This document shows positions 46,785 to 57,100 of a stretch of 64,000 nt of DNA, piece after piece (within the stretch, counting starts at the first letter, position 1; each line of letters starts with the position of its first letter). The position numbers and the translations under genes are program-made. The notes beneath the pieces were generated by a model, which saw only the letters and a list, made by a program, of their open reading frames with translations, ran no database searches and had not been told where the DNA came from. Source of the stretch: Planctomycetota bacterium (lineage in GTDB: Bacteria > Planctomycetota > UBA1135 > GCA-002686595); assembly GCA_016714045.1 (NCBI GenBank), contig JADJNY010000013.1, positions 1 through 64,000 on the forward strand, in the 5' to 3' direction.

Positions 46785-47531
46785 TCAGCGAGTCGTGGCG
46801 TCGGAGCGATGCGCGCGCTCGCGCAACGACAGAACGGTCAGGAGGACGAAGGGCGCGGCGAAGGCGATGACGCGAACCGCCTGCTCGAGCGCGAAGCCGA
46901 ACGGCGAAGCGAACGCGGACGGATCGTCCCCGAACCGGCCGACGGACAGGTAGCGGGCGCTCACGATCCTGCCCAGCGGCGTGATCAGCGTGCCGGCGAG
47001 CAGAGCGCCGCCCCCGAGCGCGACGGTGCGGGCCGTGGAGAAGGACCCGTGCAGCGCGCCTCGGGCAACGCGGTCCAGCGCGGACCGCGCAGCGCCGGAG
47101 CGAGCCGCGAAAAACAACGCCAGCGCTCCGCCGAGCATCGTCAGCGCGAAGAGCACCGAGCTCAGCCGGGGATGGGTTTGCGCCGTGATCGCGGAGACGA
47201 TCACGCTCGCCGTGAGAAGCACCTGCGACGCCAGGTGGATCCCCACGAAGCCGGCCAGCATCCAGATCCAGCGGCGTCGAACGGCAGCGCTCGGATCGGC
47301 GCGCTCGAACTCCGTCGCCAGCGCGCGTGTGTCGCCGAGGCGGCGCGCGGCGAGTGCGAAGCGCTCGTCTGGCGTGAGCGCGTCTTTCAGGCTGGACTCG
47401 GCGCTCAATTGATCGAACGAGACGCGCAGGTGGTCCTCGAGTTCGTCGAGTGCCTCGGGCCGCAGGCCGTCGCGACTTGCCAGTGCCTGCTTCCATGCCG
47501 CCACGCTGACTTCGAGATCGAACATCGTCAC
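46785..47531 (-). CDS. Membrane protein with permease-prefix-like N terminus, PadR partner
   Basis: A 248-residue protein from GTG 47531, whose start overlaps the PadR stop (GTGA); ATG 47525 is an alternative. Residues 1-85 are cytoplasmic (ELEDHLRVSFDQL, ARRLGDTRALATEFERA), similar to the domain that precedes some ABC permeases. About four membrane helices follow. Genes of this type are usually paired with PadR regulators (family knowledge), as here. Confidence 0.72.
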   Translation of the reverse strand: MTMFDLEVSVAAWKQALASRDGLRPEALDELEDHLRVSFDQLSAESSLKDALTPDERFALAARRLGDTRALATEFERADPSAAVRRRWIWMLAGFVGIHLASQVLLTASVIVSAITAQTHPRLSSVLFALTMLGGALALFFAARSGAARSALDRVARGALHGSFSTARTVALGGGALLAGTLITPLGRIVSARYLSVGRFGDDPSAFASPFGFALEQAVRVIAFAAPFVLLTVLSLRERAHRSDATTR

Positions 47532-47857
47532 CCCCAGACCGCCTTCAAGGTCGCGTCCACGGCCTCCCAGTCCGAGCGCTCACTCTCGAGTGCGCGCGAA
47601 CCCTGGTGGCTGAGTCGGTAGTACTTGCGCCGGCGGCCACCTTCGCTCGTGGCCCAGCGCGCCTGGATCAGCTTCTGCGCTTCGAGCCGGTGCAGAACCG
47701 GGTAGAGCATGCCTTCGGTCCAGTCGAGGCGCCCGCCCGAGAGTTCGCGTACCTCCTGCAGGATCGCGTAGCCGTAACTCTCGCCGCGCGCGAGGATCGC
47801 GAGCACCAGCGGCTTGCTCGACGCAGCGACGAGTTCCTTCGAGACCGGCTCGGGCAT
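47528..47857 (-). CDS. PadR-family transcriptional regulator
   Basis: A 109-residue winged-helix protein: ELVAASSKPLVLAILARGESYGYAILQEV, then LDWTEGMLYPVLHRLEAQKLI and GGRRRKYYRLSHQG, the classic PadR recognition and wing segments, with a short C-terminal dimer helix. It should repress its own operon; an inverted repeat lies in the promoter spacer just upstream. The start codon falls at the expected transcription start, so the mRNA may be leaderless. Confidence 0.92.
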   Translation of the reverse strand: MPEPVSKELVAASSKPLVLAILARGESYGYAILQEVRELSGGRLDWTEGMLYPVLHRLEAQKLIQARWATSEGGRRRKYYRLSHQGSRALESERSDWEAVDATLKAVWG

Positions 47858-47863
47858 GCTTGG

Positions 47864-47892
47864 ATTCTATACCTAGCGCCGCTATGTGTCAA
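47864..47892 (-). promoter_or_regulatory. Sigma70-type promoter with PadR operator in the spacer
   Basis: On minus, TTGACA (47892-47887) and TAGAAT (47869-47864) are separated by exactly 17 bp. The spacer holds the near-palindrome ACATAGC-GGC-GCTAGGT, a likely PadR site. The -10 box ends 7 bp before the ATG at 47857. Confidence 0.75.
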
Positions 47893-48079
47893 CGCTCGAA
47901 TCAGGCCCGCGAGCGGTTCGAAGGCTAGCGCGGGGCGCGCATGACGGCCGGTGGATGCGAGCGGTGGAGAAGCGAGACGTCGAAGCCGATGCACACGGTT
48001 TGGGGCCCCTCGCGGACCCGTGGAGGCGGAGTAGGATGCTCCCCGGACGCGATCGACACGCCCGATCGTCCCGGAGACC

Positions 48080-50803
48080 ATGCTTCACTCCTACCTACGA
48101 ATCCAGCGCGCGGCGCGAGCCGTGCTCGTCCTCGCCGTCCTCATCGCCGCGCGCATTTCCACCTCCGCCGCGCAGACGTGCCCACCCGCATGGACGCCGA
48201 CCTTTGGCCCGCCACCGGGCATCGACGGAATCGTGCTCGCACTCGCCGAGTTCGATTCCGGCTCCGGGCCGGCGCTCTATGCGGGCGGACAGATCTCGAG
48301 CGCGGGCGGGAGTCCGGCCAGCAACATCGCGCGATGGGATGGCGCTCAATGGTCGGCGCTCGGGACCGGCACGGACGGCAACGTTCACGCGCTCGTCCGT
48401 TTCGACGACGGCACCGGGCCCGCTCTCTACGCTGCCGGCGATTTCACGCTCGCGGGTGGCAACCCGGCCAACTTCGTCGCGCGCTGGAATGGCACGAGCT
48501 GGTCCGCTGTCGGCAGCGGCATGGACGCCCAAGTGAACGCGCTCGTGGTGTACGACGATGGGACGGGACCGGCCCTGTTCGCCGGCGGGTACTTCCACTG
48601 GGCGGGTGGTGCGCCGGCGCTGCGCATCGCGAAGTGGAACGGGACGAATTGGTCCGAGCCCGGCGGCGGCATCGACCACCCGCTGAATTCGGTCGGCGTG
48701 CACGCGCTCACCGTGTTCGATGCCGGCGCGGGCCCCGAACTCATCGCGGGCGGGACGTTCTTCACGGCCGGACCCTCCGTGACGACGCGCATCGCTCGCT
48801 GGAACGGCACGAGCTGGCGGTCGCTCGGTGGCGGCCTGAGCGGGACCGGCGCAAGCGCGAGAGTCCTCGCGCTCTCCGTGTACGACGACGGCACGGGCGA
48901 CACGCTCTTTGCCGGCGGCACGTTCACGCTGGCGGACGGCTCGCCCGCCTCGCGCATCGCGAAGTGGAACGGGACGAGCTGGTCGCCGCTCGGCAGCGGA
49001 CTGGATGGAGAGGTCGACTCCCTCGGCGTGTACGACGACGGTGGCGGGGAGCGGCTGTACGTCGGGGGGGTATTCTCGACGGCCGGCGGAATGAGTGCCG
49101 GGCAACTCGCGCGGTGGAACGGCTCGACCTGGTCGGGCACCGGTCTCGAACCCTTCGGCCCCGTGCTCGCGATGACGGAGTTCGACGACGGGAGTGGGCC
49201 CGCGCTGTACTTCGGTCTGAATTCAACGGCCGTGGGTTCCGTCGCGAAGTGGGACGGTACGGAGCTCACGACGCTCGGCGCGGGGATGACGGGAACGGTG
49301 ACGGCCCTCGCCGTCCACGACGACGGGGGCGGGCCCGCGCTGATCGCGGGCGGCTACTTCTATTGCGCCGGCGGCACGATCCGGAACCACATCGCGCTCT
49401 GGAATGGCACGAGGCTCTTTCCGCTCGGCGGCGGGGTGACCCAGCCGGCCTCCGTGTTCGTCGGCGTGCTCGGCGTGTACGACGCGGGCGCTGGTGACGA
49501 GCTGATTGCGTCGGGGAGCATCACGCTCGCCGGCGGCGTCCCCGTGAACAGCATCGCGAAGTGGAACGGGACGAGCTGGAGCGCGCTCGGCGCAGGGCTT
49601 GGCGACGGCGCGAAAGCGCTCCTCGCCTTCGACGACGGGTCGGGAAACGCGCTCTATGCCGGCGGCCACTTCACGACCGCGGGGGGAGCTCCCGCGTCGC
49701 GGATCGCACGCTGGAACGGGACGAGCTGGTCGGCCGTCGGCGGCGGCATGAGCGGGGACGTCGATTCCTTCGCGGTGTTCGACGACGGAACCGGACCCGC
49801 GCTCTACGCCGGCGGCAACTTCGCGACCGCAGGAGGCGTCACCGTGAACCGCATCGCGCGCTGGAACGGATCGAGCTGGGCAGCGCTCGGGCTCGGCATG
49901 AATACCCTCGTGAGCGAGCTCGTGGCCTTCGATGACGGCAACGGGGCCGCGCTCTACGCCTTCGGGCAGTTCACGCAGGCGGGCGGTGCGCCGGCGAACC
50001 GTGCAGCGCGCTGGAACGGGACGAGCTGGTCGGCGCTCGGTAGCGGGCTCGACTCCTTCGTGAACGCCGCGACAGTCTTCGACGACGGGACGGGGCCCGC
50101 GATCTTCGTCGGAGGGTCATTCACGACCGCGGGCGGCGTGCCCGCGAACCGCCTCGCGAAGTGGAACGGGACGAGCTGGTCGAACGTCGGCGCGGGAGTG
50201 GACGCCCCGGTGTTCGCGCTCGCGACGTTCGACGACGGCGGAGGTCCCGCGCTCTTTGCCGGCGGGATGTTCACTCGAGCGTACGACTCGGGCGATGCGT
50301 ACCTCGCGCGCTTCGGCTGTGCGGACTTGTCCGCGGGCGCGCCGGCGTGCCCTGGCGACGGTTCGCTCGCGACGGCTTGTCCCTGCGGCAACTCCGGAGC
50401 AAGCGGACGCGGTTGCGCGAACTCGCTCGAGCCCGCGGGAGCGCAGCTCACGGCCGGCGGCAGCACGCGCGCGGATTCGGTCGTGCTCTTCGCGTCGGGC
50501 ATGCCGGCTTCGACGAGCGCGATCTACCTGAAGGGCGATCAGGAGCTCACTTCCGGCGTGGTGTTCGGCGACGGCGTTCGCTGCGTCTCCGGCGCGCTCG
50601 TCCGACTGCGCACGCGGCCAAGCGTCGCGGGCGCATCGCGCTTCCCCGACTCCACGGACACCGTGACGCTGTCCGCGCGCGGCGGCACACCGCCATCGAG
50701 CGGGCTCACGGCGCACTACCAGACGTACTACCGCAACGCTGCCGCCGCGTTCTGTCCGCCGGCGACGTTCAACGTCACGAACGCGTACCGCATCACGTGG
50801 TGA
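48080..50803 (+). CDS. Secreted WNGTSW-repeat beta-propeller protein with shared C-terminal domain
   Basis: A 907-residue intact gene; GGAGA precedes ATG 48080. A signal peptide ends near ARISTSAAQ. Thirteen units of about 62 residues follow, each with IAKWNGTSWSALG and FDDGTGPALYAGG. The C-terminal 150 residues (CPGDGS...CPCGNSG...GDGVRC...HYQTYYRNAAAAFCPPATFNVTNAYRITW) are the domain shared by five proteins here. Unlike the homolog at 17 kb it lacks the TSP3 segment. The product is likely exported and displayed; no enzyme motif is seen. It is divergent from the PadR gene. Confidence 0.87.
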   Translation: MLHSYLRIQRAARAVLVLAVLIAARISTSAAQTCPPAWTPTFGPPPGIDGIVLALAEFDSGSGPALYAGGQISSAGGSPASNIARWDGAQWSALGTGTDGNVHALVRFDDGTGPALYAAGDFTLAGGNPANFVARWNGTSWSAVGSGMDAQVNALVVYDDGTGPALFAGGYFHWAGGAPALRIAKWNGTNWSEPGGGIDHPLNSVGVHALTVFDAGAGPELIAGGTFFTAGPSVTTRIARWNGTSWRSLGGGLSGTGASARVLALSVYDDGTGDTLFAGGTFTLADGSPASRIAKWNGTSWSPLGSGLDGEVDSLGVYDDGGGERLYVGGVFSTAGGMSAGQLARWNGSTWSGTGLEPFGPVLAMTEFDDGSGPALYFGLNSTAVGSVAKWDGTELTTLGAGMTGTVTALAVHDDGGGPALIAGGYFYCAGGTIRNHIALWNGTRLFPLGGGVTQPASVFVGVLGVYDAGAGDELIASGSITLAGGVPVNSIAKWNGTSWSALGAGLGDGAKALLAFDDGSGNALYAGGHFTTAGGAPASRIARWNGTSWSAVGGGMSGDVDSFAVFDDGTGPALYAGGNFATAGGVTVNRIARWNGSSWAALGLGMNTLVSELVAFDDGNGAALYAFGQFTQAGGAPANRAARWNGTSWSALGSGLDSFVNAATVFDDGTGPAIFVGGSFTTAGGVPANRLAKWNGTSWSNVGAGVDAPVFALATFDDGGGPALFAGGMFTRAYDSGDAYLARFGCADLSAGAPACPGDGSLATACPCGNSGASGRGCANSLEPAGAQLTAGGSTRADSVVLFASGMPASTSAIYLKGDQELTSGVVFGDGVRCVSGALVRLRTRPSVAGASRFPDSTDTVTLSARGGTPPSSGLTAHYQTYYRNAAAAFCPPATFNVTNAYRITW

Positions 50804-51001
50804 CCACGAGTCGTCGCCGCTCGGTTTCGTGATCGAGCGCTGGAACGGTGGACGCGGCAGCGCGCGATGACGCCGCGGATGGGCAGGCTGCTGGGGCGAA
50901 GGCTCGCATTGCGCGTGCGACCGCGTCGACGCGGAAGAGACGTGGAACCCTTTCCCGTCTCGCTCGCGCCGCAGCCGTGCCCGAAGCGACTGTGGTTCCG
51001 C

Positions 51002-52273
51002 TCACCCCCTGCGCGTCTCCGTTCCATCGGACCGCCGGCGCAAGACGTGAATGGTGAACGCGTCCGTCCCGTGCACGTGCGGCAGAAGGCGCAGCACCGT
51101 GCTCGAGCGATCGGGAGCGAGCGCGAAGAGCTCCGCGGGCAACCACGCGCTCATCGGGAGCGCCTCGAGTCCTTCTTCCGCGCACAGCCGCTCGACGACC
51201 GCTTCGTTCTCTTCGCGGAGCGGCGTGCACGTGGCGTAAATCAAGCGTCCGTCGGGCCGCAGCCAGGCGAGCGCGCCGCGCGCGATCTCGAGTTGCTGTT
51301 CGGGCAGTCGGCGCAGCACGCCAAGATCGACCCGGCGCGCGAGGTCGGGCTTGCGACCGAGGACGCCGAGTCCGCTGCACGGCGCGTCGACGAGCACGCG
51401 CGCGGCGTGGCCCGCGAGCGGACGCAGCGGCGCGGGGAGCTCGCTCCCTGCACGCGGCGTCTCGTGCACGAGCAGGTTGAAGGCTTGCGCACGCGCCGCG
51501 CGCGCGCGCAACTCGCGCAGCCGCGGACGATTCACGTCCAGCGCCACGACGCGGCCCTTCTTGCCGAGCCGCGCGCACAACGCGAGCGTCTTCCCGCCCG
51601 CTCCCGCGCACACGTCCACGGTGGGCGCCTTTGCGAGCGGATCGACGACGAACGCCACGAGCTGGCTCGCCTCGTCTTGGACCTCGAAGAGCCCTTCCTC
51701 CTGCGCGCGCGTGCGCGGGAGCGGCCCGTCGCCGACGACGTGCAGCGCCCAGGGGCTCATCGTGCCCGGTCGCGTCGCGACGCCTTCGCTCTTCAACCGC
51801 TCCGCGAGCTCCTCGCGCGTCGTGCGCGCCACGTTCACGCGCAGACACAGTCCGGCGCGGCGCCAGCTCGCGTCGAGGAAGGCCTGGGCTTCATCTCCGA
51901 GCGTGCGATGCAGCGCCGCGGCCACGGCGTCCGACACGGAGCCCCTCTGCGCGAGCCGCAGCACCGGATCCGCGCGCGAGAGGAGCTCGGCCTCGCGCGC
52001 ACGCAGCGCCGCAGCGTCGAACGGGAGTCGCCGTCCCCCCCCGCTCTGGGGAGCGCGCTCGTCGAGCGCGTCCAACGCCGCGAGCCGCGCGCTAGCGGAG
52101 GCGAGGCCGGGCTGCACGCGCTCGAGCCGCGCCTCGCCCGCGAGAAGCCGCCGCAGCTCGCCGATCAGTCGCTCGCGGCCAGATCCCTCGACTCCGGCGG
52201 CGACGCAGGCTTCGGAGAGCGTCGCCCCGTCCTGAACGGCGCGCCAGGCGCTTTCGAGCGCGTCGTCGATCAC
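51002..52273 (-). CDS. RsmB/NOP2-type RNA (cytosine-C5)-methyltransferase
   Basis: A 423-residue protein from GTG 52273. The N-terminal half is helical, like the NusB-type domain of RsmB. The catalytic half has SAM motif I VDVCAGAGGKTLAL, the DAPCSGLG motif and the YATCTP motif with the catalytic Cys. It methylates cytosine in rRNA, most likely position 967 of 16S rRNA, but other NOP2-type targets are possible. Upstream codons are arginine-rich and were excluded. Confidence 0.88.
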   Translation of the reverse strand: MIDDALESAWRAVQDGATLSEACVAAGVEGSGRERLIGELRRLLAGEARLERVQPGLASASARLAALDALDERAPQSGGGRRLPFDAAALRAREAELLSRADPVLRLAQRGSVSDAVAAALHRTLGDEAQAFLDASWRRAGLCLRVNVARTTREELAERLKSEGVATRPGTMSPWALHVVGDGPLPRTRAQEEGLFEVQDEASQLVAFVVDPLAKAPTVDVCAGAGGKTLALCARLGKKGRVVALDVNRPRLRELRARAARAQAFNLLVHETPRAGSELPAPLRPLAGHAARVLVDAPCSGLGVLGRKPDLARRVDLGVLRRLPEQQLEIARGALAWLRPDGRLIYATCTPLREENEAVVERLCAEEGLEALPMSAWLPAELFALAPDRSSTVLRLLPHVHGTDAFTIHVLRRRSDGTETRRG

Positions 52274-52384
52274 GGTTTGGACTCCTCGAGCATCCTGCGA
52301 TTGTGGCGACGGGGAAGCGCGAGATCCATGGCGCGGATTGCGCCCTTCGGCACGCGTTTGCGGAGACCATCGCGCAGTCGCGTC

Positions 52385-52406
52385 CTTCGGCACCTGCGTG
52401 CCGAAG
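52385..52406. repeat. Perfect 9-bp hairpin between two minus-strand genes
   Basis: CTTCGGCAC-CTGC-GTGCCGAAG lies after the stop of the FMN oxidase gene and before the RsmB gene. It lacks a T-run; it may act as a weak terminator for the oxidase gene. A further CTTCGGCAC copy lies about 35 bp away. Confidence 0.4.
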
Positions 52407-52485
52407 AACGGCCTCGGCCGGCGCCGAGTCCGCGTGCGCGAGCGCCGTGACGCGCGCTCGTTCGAGGAACCCGGCCGTGCGCCGC

Positions 52486-53697
52486 TCAGGCCCAGAGCAC
52501 GCTGCGATCGATCTCCGCGATCGACGCACGGCCCGTGAGCGCCATCGCGAGCTCGAGCTCGCGCCGCAGGATCGCGAGCATCTGCTGCACGCCCTCCGCG
52601 CCCGCGGACGACAGGCCGTAGAAGATCGGCCGGCCGACCAGCACGGCGTTCGCGCCGAAGGCCAGCGCCTTGAGCACGTCCGTCCCGCGCCGCACTCCGC
52701 CGTCGACCAGCACGACCATCCGGCCGCCGACCTTGTCGGTGATGCGCGGAAGCGCGTCGATGCTCGCCGGCACGGTGTCGAGATTGCGCGCGCCGTGGTT
52801 CGAGACCAGGACGCCCGCGAGTCCCTGCTTCGCCGCGAGCTCGGCGTCGTCCGCGTTGAGCACGCCCTTCAAGAGCACCGGCAGCTTCGTGAGCGACTGC
52901 AGCCACTCGATGTCTTTCCACGTCAGCCGCTCGGGCAGGATGCTCATGAACGCGTCCTTCTCGGTGTCGAGCTTCTTCCCGCCCGGGCTCGGGAGCCCGC
53001 GCAGGTTGGCCATCTCGACCCCGGGCAGCAGGCGAAACTTCGCGCGCTCCTGGCGATTGCGCGCGCCGCCCACGGGCGTGTCGACCGTGACGACGAGCGC
53101 CTTGTAGCCGGCCTTCTCGGCGCGCTGGACGAGCTCCGCGGTGAACCCGCGGTCCTTCTGCACGTAGAGCTGGAACCACAGGGGGCCGCTGGACGCGCGC
53201 GCCACGTCCTCGAGCGTCACGCTGGACATCGTGCTGAGCGTCATCGCGGCTTGGGCCGCGCCCGCTCCGCGCACGGTGGCGAGCTCGCCGTCGGAGTGAA
53301 CGAGCTTGTGCAGCGCCGTCGGCGCGAGCAGGACCGGGAACGCGAGGTCGAGCCCGAGCAGCTTCACGCGCGTGTCGACGCGGCTCACGTCGCGCAGCAC
53401 ACGCGGGTCGAGCCGGATGCGGTCGTAGGCCTCGCGGTTCCAGCGCAAAGAGATCTCGTCCGCCGCGGCGCCCTCGATGAACTCGCGCGCCATCGGCGGC
53501 ATGCGGCGCAGCGCGATCGCATGCAGGTCGGAGACGCTGACCGCATCGGCGAAGGCGGGATCGGCGAGCGGCCCCGCGAACGGATCGGGGGCCGACTCCG
53601 GCGCCGGGGCGCCGCCGACGGAAGCACAGCGCGTGAAGAGCGAGGCGCTGGCGAGCGCGCCTGCGCTGAGGAGGAGACGACGGCGGGTGGACGGCAT
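52486..53697 (-). CDS. FMN-dependent alpha-hydroxy-acid oxidizing protein, exported
   Basis: A 403-residue enzyme of the lactate/glycolate oxidase family. ATG 53697 gives a Tat-like signal STRRRLLLSAGALASASLFTRC, whose final Cys could also be lipidated. The barrel has FPVLLAPTALHKLVH, WFQLYVQKDRG, VLLKGVLNADDAELA, the active-site VSNHGARNLD (His and Arg) and VLVDGGVRRGTDVLKAL with FMN phosphate binding by GANAVLVGRP. It oxidises an alpha-hydroxy acid; as it is exported after FMN loading, it probably feeds a membrane or periplasmic acceptor. Substrate is unknown. Confidence 0.9.
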   Translation of the reverse strand: MPSTRRRLLLSAGALASASLFTRCASVGGAPAPESAPDPFAGPLADPAFADAVSVSDLHAIALRRMPPMAREFIEGAAADEISLRWNREAYDRIRLDPRVLRDVSRVDTRVKLLGLDLAFPVLLAPTALHKLVHSDGELATVRGAGAAQAAMTLSTMSSVTLEDVARASSGPLWFQLYVQKDRGFTAELVQRAEKAGYKALVVTVDTPVGGARNRQERAKFRLLPGVEMANLRGLPSPGGKKLDTEKDAFMSILPERLTWKDIEWLQSLTKLPVLLKGVLNADDAELAAKQGLAGVLVSNHGARNLDTVPASIDALPRITDKVGGRMVVLVDGGVRRGTDVLKALAFGANAVLVGRPIFYGLSSAGAEGVQQMLAILRRELELAMALTGRASIAEIDRSVLWA

Positions 53698-54166
53698 GAC
53701 GTGGGGCTTCGCGACTGGACGAGGGAAGCGAATGGCGAGCGCGGCTTGCTTCGAATGGAGCTTCACACCCCGCTCAGAGTGCTTGCCCGGGGATCAGCCG
53801 GACGAGCGGAGGATGCGGCAGAAGGTACTCGGTGCGACGCTCCTTTCCACGAGCAGGAAAGGGCCCTCCGTGGGCTCGCGACGCCGCGCCTCGTGAAGAC
53901 ACGAGACGTCGTGCATCTCGACGGGGATTCGAAGTCCTCGGAGCCTCGCTTCCCCGCCCGGAGGGCTCTCGTGGAATCTTTGCACTCTCTTCGAGGAAGG
54001 ACTGGGACAGGGAAGCCCTTCCCCAGACGCCTTCCCAACCTGACGGTTTCACTCGAATCGCAGGCTACTCCCCTTGTCACGCAACCCTGTGTCCACTGAA
54101 ACGGGGGAAGATCAGCTTCGCGTCAGACCATGACGATCCTCCGTCCGCAGGCTTTGCTTGACGCAA
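53698..54166. other. Intergenic region with no supported gene
   Basis: Lower GC and no codon-position signal in any frame. It follows the stop of the FG-GAP gene and precedes the oxidase start, both on minus. No clear terminator or promoter was recognised. Confidence 0.4.
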
Positions 54167-57100
54167 TCACGGCACCCAGGTCACGATCACGCCATTCGTG
54201 CGATTCGAGGTCGCGGGTGGACAGAACGCAGCCGCCGCGTTGCGGTAGAAGCACTGATAGTAGCGCACGCCGCCGGCGGGCGGGATTGCACCGCGGACGC
54301 TGATCAGCGGATCGCCGAGCTGCGGGAAAGAACTCGCGTTGCTCGCCGTTGTCTTCGTTCCTAGACGAATGATCGGGCCGCCGACGCAACCCAGACCGTC
54401 GTCGATGATCGTCGGCGGCAACTGCGACCCGCCTTGGAAGAAGGTCACGAACGAACCGGTCATGCTGCTCGCGCTTAGCACGAGCGTGTCCGCCGCGACG
54501 CTGGTCGTCCCAGCACCACTGAGCAGTGCGCCGTTGGCGAAGCTGGAGTTCGCGCACCCGCGACCGGTACCGCCGTTGTTCGCACACGGGCAAGGCGCAA
54601 GCGTGCCGTCGCCGACGCAGAATCCGTATGGCTGCGGGGCACCGGCCGTGCGCAGGTCGGTCTCGTTCCAGCCTGCCGTCGGGACCTGGAACCAGGGCCC
54701 GTGCCGTTGGAACGGAGTCCTCGTTTGGTCGTACTTAGCGCGCACGCGCCAGTGATAAGGCGTGCCAGGCGTGAGCCCACTGACCAGTCGATTGAAGTTG
54801 ACCTGACCGTCGGCCCCAGTGTCGGTATTGCTGCCCGTCGCCGTGTTCAGTCCATCGAAGGCCACATCGCGGGCTTGACCTCGTGCTCCATCTGCAATCG
54901 CGTGCGGCCGAATGCAGACAACATGGTCGCACGGATGCGGAAGCTCGTTTGGCTGTCTGAACGTCCAAGCGGCGCGATCGACGTCACACCGTCCGTGCGC
55001 TGCTGACGCGGCAGTGTCGCTCGAGCGCGACCCTCATTGCCGAGGAAGGTGAAGGCCGCACCTCCGTTGCCAACTCCCAAGTCGGAATTCCAAGCTCCAA
55101 CGATCACGTCGCCAAACCCATCACCGTCGACGTCGCCGGCGGATGCAACTGAGGCGCCGAACTGGGATGCCGGATTGTCACTTCCCACCACCCAGTCAAC
55201 GCCGGTCGAGGGACCGGTCGCAGAACCGAAGTAAACGCTAGCACGGCCCTCGTTCACGAAGTCGTCGTCGAAACCGGGCGCGCCCACGACTACGTCGCTG
55301 TATCCATCACCATTGACGTCGCCAGCGGTCGCCACGCTCGAGCCAACATTGGCATCGACTTGGTCCCCTTCAACTATCCAGGCCGGACTGGCATCGAGTC
55401 CAGCCACAGACCCCAGGTAGACGAGGGCACGTCCTTCGTTGACTTGACCATTGTCGTAAAATCGGGCTCCCACGATCACGTCAGCGAAGCCATCGCCATT
55501 GACGTCCCCGGCCGCACTGCACGCGCTGCCGAAATCAGCGTCCGTCTGATTGCCTTCCGCACTCCACGCGGGAGTCGTGCCAAGGCCGATTGACGACCCG
55601 TGGTAGGCGAACACACGTCCTTCGTTTGTCTCGCCGTTGTCGTAGGAATTGGAAGCAACGATCACATCGCTGTAGCCATCCCGGTTGACGTCACCGGCAC
55701 CGGCGACCGCAGAACCGAAGAATGCCCCCCCCTGGCCTCCCAATAGCCCCCCGGACGCTGTGCTAGACAGCCCACTCCCCGAGCCTAAGAGCCCCTCCGC
55801 CAGCCCTCCCCCGAAGACCGCCACATTGTTACCCGGGGATCCGACGATGACGTCGCCATATCCGTCGCCATTGACGTCGCCTGCGCTTGCAACGGACGAG
55901 CCGCACCTCGCCGACGAACTAATTCCTTCAGTTGTCCAGGCGGGAACGCCTGCGAGTCCTGTCGCAGAACCCCAATACACGAAGGCAACGCCCTCGAGGA
56001 TGCTTGGAGAGGCCATGTCAGGCGCTCCAATGATCACGTCACCGAATCCATCACCATTGACGTCGCCGGCGGAAGCGACGGACGCACCGAATCTGGCGGG
56101 TGACTGCCCGCCTTCCATCGACCATGAAGCGGTCGCGAAGAGACCAGCGGCGGATCCCAGGTAAAGGTAGGCTCGCCCTTCGTCCATCTGACCATTGTCG
56201 TAATCAGGCGACCCCACGATCACATCGCCATATCCATCGCCATTGACGTCCCCTGCAGACGCAACAGACATGCCGAAGTCGGAAGCAGCATGAGCACCGA
56301 CCGCTGCCCATGCCGCCGTGTCAGCGAGCCCCCCCGCCGCCCCGTGGTACACGAACCCGCCCCCCTCATCGGCGTGCCCATTGTCGAATTGAGGCGCACC
56401 CACGATCACATCGCTGTACCCGTCGCCATCGACATCCCCAGCTGTCCCGACGGAACTACCGAAACGCGCCCCAGATTGATCGGGCTCTCCGGTCCAGGAT
56501 GCACTCGCTTCCGTGCCGACCGCCGATCCCAGGTACACACGCGCACGCCCCTCGTCGGCCTGGCCACCGTCGTACGCCGGTGCGCCCACGATCACATCGC
56601 CGAATCCGTCGCCGTTGACGTCGCCCGCCGTCGCCACGGACTGCGCGAAGTTCGCTCCGACTTGATCTGACTCCGCCGTCCACAGCGCACTCGCGGCGAG
56701 CCCAGTTGCCGAGCCCATGTGCACGAACGCCCGGCCTTCGTCGAGTTGCCCGTTGTCGTAGCCAGGGGCACCGAGGACCACATCGCTGTATCCGTCGCCG
56801 TTCACGTCCCCAGCTGCTGCCACGGAGTATCCGAGCAGCGCACCTGCTTGGTTGCTTTCACTGAACCAGTTGGCGCTAGTCGCGAGACCCAGCGACGAGC
56901 CGAGGTATGCGAACGCGCGGCCCTCGTCGACTTCTCCGTTGTCGTAGGCAGGAGCTCCGACGAGCACGTCACCGAACCCATCTCCGTTCACGTCACCCGC
57001 AAGTGCGACGACGTACCCGAACGACGCTCCAGCTTGATCGATCTCCGCGGTCCACGATGCACTCGCGGCCGGTCCGCTTGCGGAACCCAGGTACACGAAC

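Noticed and set aside
48300..50300. Regular DNA repeats that could suggest a CRISPR array or satellite
   Set aside because: The periodicity is about 190 bp and comes from the WNGTSW protein repeats, which keep the reading frame; there are no spacers.
51002..53179. An extended N terminus for the RsmB-type protein up to 53179
   Set aside because: The extra residues overlap the oxidase gene in antisense and lack family similarity; the GTG at 52273 starts the conserved part.
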